Shown here: one piece after another, positions 31,301-44,914 of the stretch
Layout: each line of letters begins with the position of its first letter
Position numbering within the stretch: position 1 is the stretch's first letter
Origin: Symsagittifera roscoffensis
Lineage: Eukaryota > Xenacoelomorpha > Acoela > Convolutidae
NCBI RefSeq assembly: GCF_963678635.1
Contig: NW_026970910.1
Coordinates: 1-64,000 of the forward strand
Reading direction: 5' to 3'
Length of the DNA: 64,000 nucleotides
The notes under the pieces: generated by a model
What the model was told of the DNA's origin: nothing
Database searches by the model: none
The model's input: the letters and a program-made list of their open reading frames with translations, nothing else
Made by a program: the position numbers and the translations under genes

Positions 31301-34300
31301 AAGTAACATGTTACTCCCAAGAGAAGGGCAGAAACTGAGAATCAGTATGATAACCTAATCCTCCAGTCCCCAGGTTAGTTTTTTTGATTCTACATTTGTC
31401 ACTGACTTCAGGAACAATTAGTGTTTTCCAAAAAACTTTTTTTTGTTGAAAACAAGCGGTGTCCATTGGATCGCACAAGTTTCGCTCTTTAAATCTTTTT
31501 TATATTTGACGGGAAAAAGATCCATTGAGAATTCTTTTTTGATCAAGTCAAAGCTTTTTCCGCAAGACTTTGTTTTTGTAATCGATTAAATTCCAGATAA
31601 TTTTCGTAGAAATTCTTATTCATTTGATGATTAAATTGGACCATGAACTTATTGAAGTGTGTGAAAATAATTAGCGATTATCAAAAACGCGAAAACGTCT
31701 CGAGCCCTAATTAGAAGGAAAATATCTTAAATTTAACGGAAAATATCTCGAACAAAATCTGGAAAAATTTTGAAGAGAAGTTTTCGTTAGTTGCTAAACT
31801 TGTCAAATGTTAAAGTTTATATGTTTGGAGGGGTTAGGTAGGAGTGGTATCCCCTTTAGCACTGTATTAAATATATATCTGCCTGACCAATCCTGAAGTT
31901 TCAGAGTTCTAGAGATGTATTTTTTGGTGTGTTTCCTGTCCGGTTTTCAAGGCCTCAATACGTTAAGCCCGACTATTCTATTACGGAGAGTCGAACATGT
32001 GGTTAGAAAAAACAATTTTTTTTTGGCCAAAGCCTTTCAAATTTTGCCTTAAACTTCATGATTGGTTTGTGTTCTCTAACTAATTGCCTGCAAACTAGAA
32101 AAACAATCTTTTGATGCTTTGGTAGAGCTCGAAATATCATTTTGATTGAACTACTCTGAAGGTTTTGAAAAAATACCGCCTAGAAATAACTAGCCTGAAG
32201 GTTAAGGCGAAACTATTTTGAAAGTTTGGGTTTTTAGTAAGTTGGCCTTTGTGTTGCAATAAAGTTATTAAATAATGATGAAGAAAAATTTGCGCCAAGA
32301 GATTCGAACCAAAAAATGACATGATACTCCCTCAATTATTTTTGAAGATCAGACACCAAATACACCAAGAAAAAGATAAAGCTCGAAATCGAACAGAAAT
32401 TAAAGAGAGCGAATCAAACCCCTGTCAGAAAAAACTCGATTTCAAACGAGAAAAGCAAAAATGACTGTCCTTGCAAAAGTAACATGTTACTCCCAAGAGA
32501 AGGGCAGAAACTGAGAATCAGTATGATAACCTAATCCTCCAGTCCCCAGGTTAGTTTTTTTGATTCTACATTTGTCACTGACTTCAGGAACAATTAGTGT
32601 TTTCCAAAAAACTTTTTTTTGTTGAAAACAAGCGGTGTCCATTGGATCGCACAAGTTTCGCTCTTTAAATCTTTTTTATATTTGACGGGAAAAAGATCCA
32701 TTGAGAATTCTTTTTTGATCAAGTCAAAGCTTTTTCCGCAAGACTTTGTTTTTGTAATCGATTAAATTCCAGATAATTTTCGTAGAAATTCTTATTCATT
32801 TGATGATTAAATTGGACCATGAACTTATTGAAGTGTGTGAAAATAATTAGCGATTATCAAAAACGCGAAAACGTCTCGAGCCCTAATTAGAAGGAAAATA
32901 TCTTAAATTTAACGGAAAATATCTCGAACAAAATCTGGAAAAATTTTGAAGAGAAGTTTTCGTTAGTTGCTAAACTTGTCAAATGTTAAAGTTTATATGT
33001 TTGGAGGGGTTAGGTAGGAGTGGTATCCCCTTTAGCACTGTAATAAATACATATCTGCCTGACCAATCCTGAATTTCAGAGTTCTAGAGATGTATTTTTT
33101 TTGGTGTGTTTCCTGTCCGGTTTTCAAGGCCTCAATACGTCAAGCCAGATTATTCTATTATGGAGAAACGAACATGTTGAAAGAAAAAACAATTTTTTTA
33201 AACCAAAGCTTTCCAAATTTTGCTTTAAACTTCATGATTGGTTTGTGTTCTCTAACTAATTGCCTGCAGACTAGAAAAACAATCTTTTGATGCTTTGGTA
33301 GAGCTCGAAATATCATTTTGATTGAAATATTATGAAGGTTTTGAAAAAATACCGCCTAGAAATAACTAGCCGTAAGGTTAAGGCAAAACTATTTTGAAAA
33401 TTTGGGTTTTTAGTTAGTTGGCTTTTGTGTTGCAATAAACTTATTTAATAATGGTGAAGAAAAATTTGCGCTTAAGAAATGCAAAATGATTCGAACCAAA
33501 AAATGACATGATACTCCCTCAATGATTTTTGAAGATCAGACACCAAATACACCAAGAAAAAGATAAAGCCCAAAATCGAACAGTAAATAAAGAGAGCGAA
33601 TCAAACCCCTGTCAGAAAAAGCTCGATTTCAAACGAGAAAAGCAAAAATGACTGTCCTTGCAAAAGTAACATGTTACTCCCAAGAGAAGGGCAGAAACTG
33701 AGAATCAGTATGATAACCTAATCCTCCAGTCCCCAGGTTAGTTTTTTTGATTCTACATTTGTCACTGACTTCAGGAACAATTAGTGTTTTCCAAAAAACT
33801 TTTTTTTGTTGAAAACAAGCGGTGTCCATTGGATCGCACAAGTTTCGCTCTTTAAATCTTTTTTATATTTGACGGGAAAAAGATCCATTGAGAATTCTTT
33901 TTTGATCAAGTCAAAGCTTTTTCCGCAAGACTTTGTTTTTGCAATCGATTAAATTCCAGATAATTTTCGTAGAAATTCTTATTCATTTGATGATTAAATT
34001 GGATCATGAACTTATTGAAGTGTGTGAAAATAATTAGCGATTATCAAAAACGCGAAAACGTCTCGAGCCCTAATTAGAAGGAAAGTTATTTAAATTTAAC
34101 GGAAAATATCTCGAACAAAATCTGGAAAAATTTTGAAGAGAAGTTTTCGTTAGTTGCTAAACTTGTCAAATGTTAAAGTTTATATGTTTGGAGGGGTTAG
34201 GTAGGAGTGGTATCCCCTTTAGCACTGTATTAAATATATATCTGCCTGACCAATCCTGAAGTTTCAGAGTTCTAGAGATGTATTTTTTGGTGTGTTTCCT

Positions 34301-35449
34301 GTCCGGTTTTCAAGGCCTCAATACGTTAAGCCCGACTATTCTATTACGGAGAGTCGAACTTGTGGTTAGAAAAAACAATTTTTTTTTGACCAAAGCCTTT
34401 CAAATTTTGCCTTAAACTTCATGATTGGTTTGTGTTCTCTAACTAATTGCCTGCAAACTAGAAAAACAATCTTTTGATGCTTTGGTAGAGCTCGAAATAT
34501 CATTTTGATTGAACTACTCTGAAGGTTTTGAAAAAATACCGCCTAGAAATAACTAGCCTGAAGGTTAAGGCGAAACTATTTTGAAAGTTTGGGTTTTTAG
34601 TAAGTTGGCCTTTGTGTTGCAATAAAGTTATTAAATAATGATGAAGAAAAATTTGCGCCAAGAGATTCGAACCAAAAAATGACATGATACTCCCTCAATT
34701 ATTTTTGAAGATCAGACACCAAATACACCAAGAAAAAGATAAAGCTCGAAATCGAACAGAAATTAAAGAGAGCGAATCAAACCCCTGTCAGAAAAAACTC
34801 GATTTCAAACGAGAAAAGCAAAAATGACTGTCCTTGCAAAAGTAACATTTTACTCCCAAGAGAAGGGCAGAAACTGAGAATCAGTATGATAACTTGATTC
34901 TGCAGTCCCCAGGTTAGTTTTTTTGATTCTACATTTGTCACTGACTTCAGGAACAATTAGTGTTTTCCAAAAAACTTTTTTTTTGTTGAAAACAAGCGGT
35001 GTCCATTGGATCGCACAAGTTTCGCTCTTTAAATCTTTTTTATATTTGACGGAAAAAAGATCCAATGATAATTCTTTTTTGATCAAGTCAAAACTTTTTC
35101 CGCAAGACTTTGTTTTTGTAATCGATTATATTCCAGATAATTTTCTTAGAAATTCTTATTCATTTGATGATTAAATTGGATCATGAACTTATTGTAGTGT
35201 GTGAAAATAATTAGTGATTATCAAAAACGCGAAAACGTCTCGAGCCCTAATTAGAAGGAAAGGTATTTAAATTTAACGGAAAATATCTCAAACAAAATCT
35301 GGAAAAATTTTGAAGAGAAGTTTTTGTTAGGTACTAAAGTTGTCAAATGTTGAGGTTTATATGTTTGGAGGGCTTAGGTAGGAGTGGTATCCCCTTTAGC
35401 ACTGTATTAAATATATATCTGCCTGACAAATCCTGAAGTTTCAGAGTTC
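28358..35449. repeat. Dimeric higher-order repeat, three copies of about 2363 bp
   Basis: Within the satellite, two unit types alternate. Type A markers lie at 28358, 30720 and 33084 (spacing 2362 and 2364), type B at 29547, 31909 and 34272 (2362 and 2363). Dimers are almost identical to each other while A and B differ clearly, showing recent amplification of the pair. Confidence 0.85.
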
Positions 35450-37634
35450 TAGAGATGTATTTTTTGGTGTGTTTCCTGTTCGGTTTTCAAGGCCTCAATA
35501 CGTTAAGCCCGACTATTCTATTACGGAGAGTCGAACATGTGGTAGGAAAAAACATTTTTTTTTGGCCAAAGCCTTTCAAATTTTGCCTTAAACTTCATGA
35601 TTGGTTTGTGTTCTCTAACTAATTGCCTGCAGACTAGAAAAACAATCTTTTGATGCTTTGGTAGAGCTCAAAATATCATTTTGATTGAACTATTATGAAG
35701 GTTTTGAAAAAATACCGCCTAGAAATAACTAGCCTTAAGGTTAAGGCGAAACTATTTTGAAAATTTGGGTTTTTAGTAAGTTGGCCTTTGTGTTGCGATA
35801 AACTTATTAAATATAGATGAAGAAAAATTTGCGCTTAAGAAATGCAAAGAGATTCGAATTAAAAAATGACATGATACTTCAAAAATCATTGAGGGAGTCT
35901 CATGTCATTTTTTGGTTCGAATCTCTTTGCATTTTTTAAGCGCAAATTTTTCTTCATCATTATTTAATAAGTTTATTGCAACACAAAGGCCAACTTACTA
36001 AAAACCCAATTTTTTTTTTGGCCAAAGCCTTTCAAATTTTGCCTTAAACTTCATGATTGGTTTGTGTTCTCTAACTAATTGCCTGCAAACTAGAAAAACA
36101 ATCTTTTGATGCTTTGGTAGAGCTCGAAATATCATTTTGATTGAACTACTCTGAAGGTTTTGAAAAAATACCGCCTAGAAATAACTAGCCTGAAGGTTAA
36201 GGCGAAACTATTTTGAAAGTTTGGGTTTTTAGTAAGTTGGCCTTTGTGTTGCAATAAAGTTATTAAATAATGATGAAGAAAAATTTGCGCCAAGAGATTC
36301 GAACCAAAAAATGACATGATACTCCCTCAATTATTTTTGAAGATCAGACACCAAATACACCAAGAAAAAGATAAAGCTCGAAATCGAACAGAAATTAAAG
36401 AGAGCGAATCAAACCCCTGTCAGAAAAAACTCGATTTCAAACGAGAAAAGCAAAAATGACTGTCCTTGCAAAAGTAACATTTTACTCCCAAGAGAAGGGC
36501 AGAAACTGAGAATCAGTATGATAACTTGATTCTGCAGTCCCCAGGTTAGTTTTTTTGATTCTACATTTGTCACTGACTTCAGGAACAATTAGTGTTTTCC
36601 AAAAAACTTTTTTTTTGTTGAAAACAAGCGGTGTCCATTGGATCGCACAAGTTTCGCTCTTTAAATCTTTTTTATATTTGACGGAAAAAAGATCCAATGA
36701 TAATTCTTTTTTGATCAAGTCAAAACTTTTTCCGCAAGACTTTGTTTTTGTAATCGATTATATTCCAGATAATTTTCTTAGAAATTCTTATTCATTTGAT
36801 GATTAAATTGGATCATGAACTTATTGTAGTGTGTGAAAATAATTAGTGATTATCAAAAACGCGAAAACGTCTCGAGCCCTAATTAGAAGGAAAGGTATTT
36901 AAATTTAACGGAAAATATCTCAAACAAAATCTGGAAAAATTTTGAAGAGAAGTTTTTGTTAGGTACTAAAGTTGTCAAATGTTGAGGTTTATATGTTTGG
37001 AGGGCTTAGGTAGGAGTGGTATCCCCTTTAGCACTGTATTAAATATATATCTGCCTGACAAATCCTGAAGTTTCAGAGTTCTAGAGATGTATTTTTTGGT
37101 GTGTTTCCTGTTCGGTTTTCAAGGCCTCAATACGTTAAGCCCGACTATTCTATTACGGAGAGTCGAACATGTGGTAGGAAAAAACATTTTTTTTGGCCAA
37201 AGCCTTTCAAATTTTGCCTTAAACTTCATGATTGGTTTGTGTTCTCTAACTAATTGCCTGCAGACTAGAAAAACAATCTTTTGATGCTTTGGTAGAGCTC
37301 AAAATATCATTTTGATTGAACTATTATGAAGGTTTTGAAAAAATACCGCCTAGAAATAACTAGCCTTAAGGTTAAGGCGAAACTATTTTGAAAATTTGGG
37401 TTTTTAGTAAGTTGGCCTTTGTGTTGCGATAAACTTATTAAATAATGATGAAGAAAAATTTGCGCTTAAGAAATGCAAAGAGATTCGAATTAAAAAATGA
37501 CATGATACTTCAAAAATCATTGAGGGAGTCTCATGTCATTTTTTGGTTCGAATCTCTTTGCATTTTTTAAGCGCAAATTTTTCTTCATCATTATTTAATA
37601 AGTTTATTGCAACACAAAGGCCAACTTACTAAAA
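34371..37634. repeat. Direct duplication of a 1632-bp block containing a palindrome
   Basis: 34371-36002 and 36003-37634 match at an offset of 1632 bp. Both end in an inverted copy of part of the unit. A third partial copy starts at 37635 and stops abruptly near 37820, where the satellite resumes at a different phase. Confidence 0.85.
35767..36008. repeat. Inverted repeat (palindrome) in the satellite, copy 1
   Basis: Left arm 35767-35879 (starting GGGTTTTTAGTAAGTTGG) is reversed in the right arm, about 35896-36008 (ending CCAACTTACTAAAAACCC), with a spacer of about 16 bp. The arms span the same satellite segment on opposite strands, as expected from a template switch. Confidence 0.85.
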
Positions 37635-37639
37635 ACCCA
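37398..37639. repeat. Inverted repeat (palindrome) in the satellite, copy 2
   Basis: Same palindrome as at 35767-36008, copied as part of the 1632-bp duplication. Confidence 0.85.
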
Positions 37640-39851
37640 ATTTTTTTTTTGGCCAAAGCCTTTCAAATTTTGCCTTAAACTTCATGATTGGTTTGTGTTC
37701 TCTAACTAATTGCCTGCAGACTAGAAAAACAATCTTTTGATGCTTTGGTAGAGCTCGAAATATCATTTTGATTGAACTATTATGAAGGTTTTGAAAAAAT
37801 ACCGCCTAGAAATAACTAGCTTTTCGCTCTTTAAAATTTTTTTACATTTGACGGGAAAAAATCCAAATAGAATTCTTTTTTGATCAAGTCAAAGCTTTTT
37901 CCGCAAAACTTTGTTTTTGTAATCGATTAAATTCCAGATAATTTTCTTAGAAATTCTTATTCATTTGATGATTAAAATGGATCATGAACTTATTGAAGTG
38001 TGTGAAAACAATTAGCGATTATCAAAAACGCGAAAACGTCTCGAGCCCTAATTAGAAGGAAAATATCTTAAATTTAACGGAAAATATCTCAAACAAAATC
38101 TGAAAAAATTTTGAAGAAAAGTTTTCGTTAGTTACTAAAGTTGTCAAATGTTAAAGTTTAAATGTTTGGAGGGCTTAGGTAGGAGTGGTATCCCCTTTAG
38201 CACTGTAATAAATACATATCTGCCTGACCAATCCTGAATTTCAGAGTTCTAGAGATGTATTTTTTGGTGGGTTTCCTGTCCGGTTTTCAATGCCTCAATA
38301 CGTCAAGCCAGACTATTCTATTACGGAGAAAAAACAATTTTTTTAGCAAAAGCCTTCCAAATTTTGCCTTAAACGTCATGATTGGTTTGTGTTCTCTAAT
38401 TAATTGCCTGCAGACTAGAAATACAATTTTTTGATGCTTTGTTAGAGCTCAAAATATCATTTTGATTGAACTGTTATACAGGTTTTGAAAAAATAACGCT
38501 TGGAAATAACTAGCCTTAACGTTAAGGCAAAATTATTTTGAAAATTTGGGCTTTTAGTTAGTTAGCCCTAGTGTTGCAATAAACTTTTTAAATACTGATG
38601 AAGAAAAATTTGCGCTTAAGAAAAAGCAAAGAGATTCGAACCAAAAAATGACATGATACTCCCTCAATGATTTTTGAAGATCAGACAGCAAACACAACAA
38701 AAAAGAGCAAATAACCAAAAGAATTAACTGTAATAAATACTAGGAGGAAACTTTGCAAGATCCTATCCAAAAATTTTGAAAAGTAGAAAAAGATGAAGCC
38801 CGAAATCGAACAGAAATTAAAGAGAGCGAATCAAACCCCTGTCAGAAAAAGCTCGAGTTCAAACGAGAAAAGCAAAAATAACTGTCCTTGCAAAAGTAAC
38901 AAGTTGCACCCAAGAGAAGATCAGAAACTGAGAGCCAGTATGATAACTTGATCCTTCAGTGCCCAGGTTAGTTTTTTTGATTCTACATTTGTCACTGACT
39001 TCAGAAACAATTAGTGTTTTCCAAAAACCTTTTTTGTTGAAAGCAAGCGGTGACCATTGGATCGCACTAAGTTTCGCTCTTTAAAATTTTTTTACATTTG
39101 ACGGGAAAAAATCCAAATAGAATTCTTTTTTGATCAAGTCAAAGCTTTTTCCGCAAGACTTTGTTTTTGTAATCGATTAAATTCCAGATAATTTTCTTAG
39201 AAATTCTTATTCATTTGATGATTAAAATGGATCATGAACTTATTGAAGTGTGTGAAAATAATAAGCGATTATCAAAAACGCGAAAACGTCTCGAGCCCTA
39301 ATTAGAAGGAAAATATCTTAAATTTAACGGAAAATATCTCAAACAAAATCTGGAAAAATTTTGAAGAGAAGTTTTTGTTAGTTACTAAAGTTGTCAAATG
39401 TTAAAATTTATATGTTTGGAGGGCTTAAATAGGAGTGGTATCCCCTTTAGCACTGTATTAAATATATATCTGCCTGGCCAATCCTGAAGTTTCAGATTTC
39501 TAGAGATGTAATTTTTGGTGTGTTTCCTGTCCGGTTTTCAAGGCCTCAATACGTTAAGCCAGACTATTCTATTACGGAGAGTCGAACATGTGGAAAGAAA
39601 AAACAATTTTTTTTAGCCAAAGCCTTCCAAAATGACATGATACTCCCTCAATGATTTTTGAAGATCAGACACCAAATACACCAAAAAAAAGCTAATAACC
39701 TAAACATTAACTGTGATAAACACTGAGCGAAAACTTTGCAAGATCTTATCCAAAAGATTTGAAAAGTAGAAAAAGATAAAGCCCGAAATTGAACAGATAG
39801 TAAAGAGAGCGGATCAACGCCCTGAGAGCCAATCAAAGGCGTGTCAGATGA

Positions 39852-39894
39852 AATTCTTGATTTTGCTTTTCTCGATTTTAAACGAGAAAAGCAA
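39852..39894. repeat. Short perfect hairpin
   Basis: TTTTGCTTTTCTCG and CGAGAAAAGCAAAA flank an 8-base loop. It is an extended form of a weaker hairpin present in every satellite unit. Confidence 0.6.
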
Positions 39895-39965
39895 AAATGA
39901 CTGTTCTGAAAAAGTGACAAATTACTCTCAGAAGAAGGGCAGAAACTGAGATTCTTGATGTTCAT

Positions 39966-40922
39966 AAAAGGCAAAAATTATATCGGAATACTGGGACTTA
40001 GCGAAACATCAACAACCTTATATAATTGTTTGTGAATCAAGGGATAAAATTATGGGAAACGCGATGAAAATTTCAAGCAAAATTGGCAGCACAGTAAAAG
40101 CAGATAAAAGCTTAATAGCAACTGGCTTTTCATCGGAAAGCCTGGAGCGTGTTTTTTTTTGCGTTATTTGCTGAAGTAAGTTTTAGGCTAGATGTGTTTA
40201 AAAAAACCAAGAATTTGAATTACATCGCAGTTTTAAGAAAGTCCATGTGTTTGGTTTATTAAAATTGTCAATAGTGAAGATGTTTAACACTAAAAGTTTG
40301 CCGATCATTATTCTGTGCTTTTGAAATTCAAATATTTTAATAGAACAATTGAAGTGGTTTTAGTGGGAGATTCTTCACTGCTGTGAGCATGCAAAAATGT
40401 ATAAGATTTTTTTTCTTTCATCACCTAAAATAATTTAGTTTGCTATTAAGGAAAAAAAGATTGCAAATCGAGTTTTATAAGATCTGTGATGTGTATTTTA
40501 TGGTTTACAATCAGTGTGCTCCAAAAAAAATTTTTTTAATGAAACTCAAAAAACCCCAACGTATAGCGTATAGCTATAACGTTAAAAAAACTTTTTCAAT
40601 AAAAAAAAATTAGGGACAATTTTTTGTGATAATGATTCAAAATAAACCAATTCACTCAAAAACAAGTGATTTAAAGAGTTAGCGACAATGGCTGAAAACA
40701 AATCATATCCATTAAAAACAATACTTTAAAGAGCTAGGAGATAAGTTCAGAAAAAAGCAAGATACTGCTCAAATAGAAAATGATAAGGGAAAAAATATCA
40801 GCGTGTACTGATTGATAACCCTAGACAGATCAGATATACGAAACGCCATATGCGAAAACGAGTGAAGACAAGTAGCAGAATACAGAAACATTTTTTAAAA
40901 AGGAAGTTGGCAAACTGATCCA
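39966..40922. other. Unassigned AT-rich intergenic DNA
   Basis: No gene, splice signal or repeat boundary recognised. Poly-A/T runs only. Confidence 0.4.
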
Positions 40923-41957
40923 TACCCGCACCGACAAAAATGGATTAGGAACGTTAAAATGAAAAAAAGTACGTTGATTAAATTTAAATTGATTTTAAAA
41001 TGAAAATAGAACGTTGAATTAATTTAGATCGATTTTAGTATGAAAAAATTACGAAGATTAAATAAAAAAGATCAAGATTGATTTGGATCTATTTAAAATC
41101 GATTTAAATTGATCTTAAATCCCAGCTAAAAAAATTGATCCAAATCGATTTTAAATCAATTTAAATGCATTTTTTCCAGTCTGAGTTTGTTTTTATTTTT
41201 AAGGGGATTAAAACGGATTTAAATCGATTTGAATCGATTTTTTTTTCATTCGAGTTTTATCAGTTTCAAATTTTTATTCCATTTATTTCTTGCCTATCAT
41301 TTTTGGTTTTACATCCATAGCGTATTGTAGCATAAAAAAGACCAACTGAAAAGACCAAAATATGGATAAAATTCTAAGATTTTCTTGCCTATTTTTAGTT
41401 CAAAAACTGATCTATATTGACCCTTTTCTTGATTCGTTTCATAAGTTGTTGCTTAAAATCTGATTTATTCTCATGATTTTCTATGATTTTATTGCAAATT
41501 ATTGAGATCACAATTTAATTTCACCTAACCCTTTTCTGGTTTGTTACAAGATTTTGCCCATAATCTGATTTACAATGGTTTTCTATGATTTTGTTGCAAA
41601 TTTTTGAATTTAAAACCTGATTTATGTGGATCATTTTATTGAATTCTATAACATCTGGCACGAGTGTTTATGTTTAAGAAATCGAGAATAAAAATTCCAA
41701 CAATTTTTTTAAAGGGTATGTTTTTTCGCCGTGTTAGCAAAAAAGCCGATTTTACTGTGTCAAAAAATCCATCGAAGTCGATTTAAATCAATTTTTAGAA
41801 ACTTAAATTGATTTCAAATTTTCAAAAAGATCGATTTAAATCGATTTAAAATCCATTTAACTTCGTAAAAGGTACATGGTTAATCGATTTGGACCTATTT
41901 AAAATCGACTTAAAATCAATTTAAATTGACCGGAAACCATTTCTGTCAGTGCGGGTA
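40923..41957. mobile_element. Non-autonomous TIR DNA transposon, about 1.03 kb, TA target
   Basis: The left end CCCGCACCGACAAAAATGG (from 40925) is the inverted match of the right end CCATTTCTGTCAGTGCGGG (to 41955), with two mismatches. Both ends are flanked by TA, as in Tc1/mariner-like insertions. The interior has no transposase; it is filled with degenerate ATTTAAATCGATTT repeats. Confidence 0.75.
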
Positions 41958-42219
41958 GACACCGTCACGTGATTTCGACTAACTATTTCTCCTCTTGATT
42001 TGCAGATACTTTGCACTAAAGTTTTTCCTCGACCGCCTTCAGAACGAGTTCCACGCACTACAGTTTCACGCGTCCTGATGAATGTGAAACCAGTAATTAA
42101 AAGTGACATTGCAGCTATTATATGCTCGATGAAACGAAAGAATTAAAAAGTAAGAGTTCAACTAAGTTCGTCGTTGCTTAGAGCAGCTCAAATGCTTTGA
42201 AATTAAAGATTTTGAATTT

Positions 42220-43120
42220 AGAAAAACAACAAGACTGCTCGTGTATTAGGGCAAAAGCCTGAATGATTCGGCTGCACCTTATTTTATATCGAATAGGTTT
42301 CGGGGAAAAATATTAAAAAGCTACAATTTTTGGACAATATCAAAGATCAAGTGTACATCGATCAGCTAGGTGGCGTCCCTTATGCTGGACGGACTGAATG
42401 CTTGAAATTTATTTTGGCTTATTTTCAGCCAATCAGAATTGAGTATTCTAAAATCACAGGTAAATCGCAAAAATCTCAATGTAAGCAAACAAAACCAGGC
42501 CATTAGTATTAATATTGACCGATTAGATAATGAGCAGATGAATGAAAAACAGGCGGATCGAAAGCGGATTGGAACAAATTTAATATTTCAAGGACACCGA
42601 TTTACGAAAAATGAAAAAACAAAAATTTAAATTTCTTATACCAGCACCTATTATATCTGCATCTAGTATAATTTTTATATTATCATTTTCTGTTAACATT
42701 GACTCCAATTTTGTGAGAAAGGCATTTAGCCAATAGTGACGGTTAGCGATTTTGATTTGGTGAAAATTTTTCCAGCATGAGAACCCTCCCCAATTAGCTA
42801 GCCTCAATTCCACTTGGAACGATTTTAGTGTTCGCGATAATTCGCCACGCATAATAAAAATTGCGTTACGTCTGCATTATGAATAAAATCTTCAGAGCGT
42901 ATAAACTAGTCCATAGCATAACCTTATTGGAAACTTTCAAACTCATATATTTTTGCAAAAAATACCTTTTTACATTTCATTACAAGAAGTTAATATCTTC
43001 AATATGGAAAAAAATTTTTGCTAAAAGCTATTTTTTTGATCGGCGAAAAATGATTGAATATGAAAAAAACCACCTCAATCATAAAAATTCCGATCTCTTT
43101 GAAAGTCGGAACAATTAGCG
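42220..43120. repeat. Dispersed repeat family, copy 2
   Basis: Contains AAGACTGCTCGTGTAT followed by AAGCCTGAATGATTCGGCTG (42229-42274), GCCTCAATTCCACTTGGAACG, and GAAAGTCGGAACAATTAGCG near 43093, in the same order as the copy at 20870-21690. No convincing coding content. Confidence 0.45.
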
Positions 43121-44914
43121 TTTATGATTTTTTCACCTAAGTAATGAAAATACGGCTACGTTAAAACAAAACAATGATACCATTTGATTTCTTTGAAGTC
43201 AAAACAGCATTTGATAATGTCCGCCATAAAATTTTTTGAAAATTGCCTAATTACGGACTAGTTGGTTAAGTATCCAATGGATTTGATGTTAATTGCAGAA
43301 ACGTAAACATTGTGTTGGAAGATTTGGATTTGGAAATGTATAGAGTTTTGTTTAGAGCTTTTAGGCCCAATTTTCGTTCTACATATTAAAGTATCACAAC
43401 TGTCGTATTGAGACCTTACATTTTTTTTGCCAATTCTTCAATTTTAAGTACAATCAGCCAAAATATTAGTCATTTTAGTCTGGGGCGTGTTGCTAATTGT
43501 TTTTCCCTTAAATATGAAGAACACATTTGCTACTAATGATACAAGCTTAGATATGGATTAAAAATTTTCTTCTGAATGTTTTGGTTGATGTTTAAGTGTG
43601 CGAAATGACTACAAAACTTTTTTTAATTTTTTTATCATGCTCTTAATGTGTTCAGCAAAATTAAATGCAAGCAGTGTGAAATAACTGCTAAAAAGCAGGC
43701 CTGTTGTTCAGCATAGAACAAAAAATTTATGGTTCTCAAATTTTGCCGCTTCTTTTAGCTTTCGATTAAATTGTTTTTTTTTCTTCAATTACAAAAACAG
43801 TTCAGATTTTTTGTAAGCAAAAAAAATTGAAACCATAAAAATGTGTATATACGAGCTAATCGAAATATTCCGGAGAACGCTAGAACTAAAACTTATATCA
43901 GAAATTTTTATGGTTACACTTTTGCTTTTGCGGTTTCAATTATAGAAGCCAGAAGGTTGACATAAAAGTTTCATGATTAAATGATTTTTCTAAATATTTT
44001 AAGTCCGGAAGACGTTCTAGTTCTCGTTTAGAAAATATTTTCTAAAAGGATACTGTACAAGCTGGAGTTTTGTTTGTCATTTTTGAATGTTCATGGCGTT
44101 TTTTTAGGACATGATCGTTTTATGTAATTTTTTTTGGAAAATCTTCAAAAATAGACTTTCATTGAGTATGGATGCGACAAAACGAAAGATTTTTTTATTT
44201 TGGAGTCAGAAATTTTTTCTCTCTTTCATTTGCGTTTCTATAAAATCCACAGTTTGGCCGAGTAATTTTGCGTTTTTGATGCGAATAACTTTTCTAATCT
44301 AATATATTGAGCTAACTGTTGTCGGCACAATTTGAAGTTCCTTGTACATATACTAAAATACAATGAAGAACATTCAACGAAATCACATCAAGAGAAATCG
44401 GTCATGCGTGAGTTCTTATCTCAAAAATTGTTTGAATCTCAAACACATTTAAAAAATATATTTCATCGGCAAAATATCGATGAATGAGCCGTTATAAAAA
44501 TGTATGGTAAGTGTCTGCATTCACCAGTGTGTTTTTTTTTCAAGACAACTTATAATGGCCACTGAGTTTCTTTCTTAATTTATGACAATTTTCAGGGGCG
44601 GATCTGGGATTACCGAGAGTGGGGGGAGGTTGGTTTTTTGAGGTGGGCTTTTAGGTCAGCCATTCAAAAATTGAGGTCGCAAATTGGTCGAATTCCTGTG
44701 GATGGGCATCTACCTTCTCCCTTCAATCCGTCCCAACTCATTCCATTAAAAAGTTTGGTTCAAATGATAAATGCTAATTAGAGCAAACTGATTCAAAAAA
44801 AAGAACAAAGGTTTTGTGTGGCAACTAAAGCATGATTAGATTGTCCGCATGATAGCACGTCGGCGGATTTGTCTGTCGGCTAACTCGACAATAAAACGAT
44901 TGAAGTTTGATTTG
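43121..44914. other. Region downstream of the Slo2 stop codon, no gene seen
   Basis: Probably contains the 3' untranslated region of the Slo2 gene (minus strand) next to 44914; a poly(A) signal candidate is AATAAA-like sequence but not decisive. A fragment starting CAGGGGCGGATCTGGGATT at 44593 is one end of a hAT-like element related to the MITE at 19570. Confidence 0.4.

Larger units (their letters stand above)
24300..39965. repeat. Satellite array of about 1.18-kb units, roughly 13 copies
   Basis: The marker CTAGAGATGTA recurs at 25947, 27200, 28358, 29547, 30720, 31909, 33084, 34272, 35449, 37081, 38249 and 39500, with a diverged copy at 24507. Intervals are mostly 1158-1253 bp; exceptions are 1632 and the first, 1440. 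Each unit shares blocks such as CCTAATTAGAAGG, TCTGCCTGACCAATCCTGAA and TTGCCTGCAGACTAG. Outer copies are more diverged from the core and more like each other. Units are AT-rich and carry only short chance frames, with no transposase or structural gene. Confidence 0.92.

Noticed and set aside
29775..36317. Repeated 61-codon minus ORF (four copies) in the satellite
   Set aside because: Copies are identical because the satellite is young; no sign of coding constraint, and other units have it broken.
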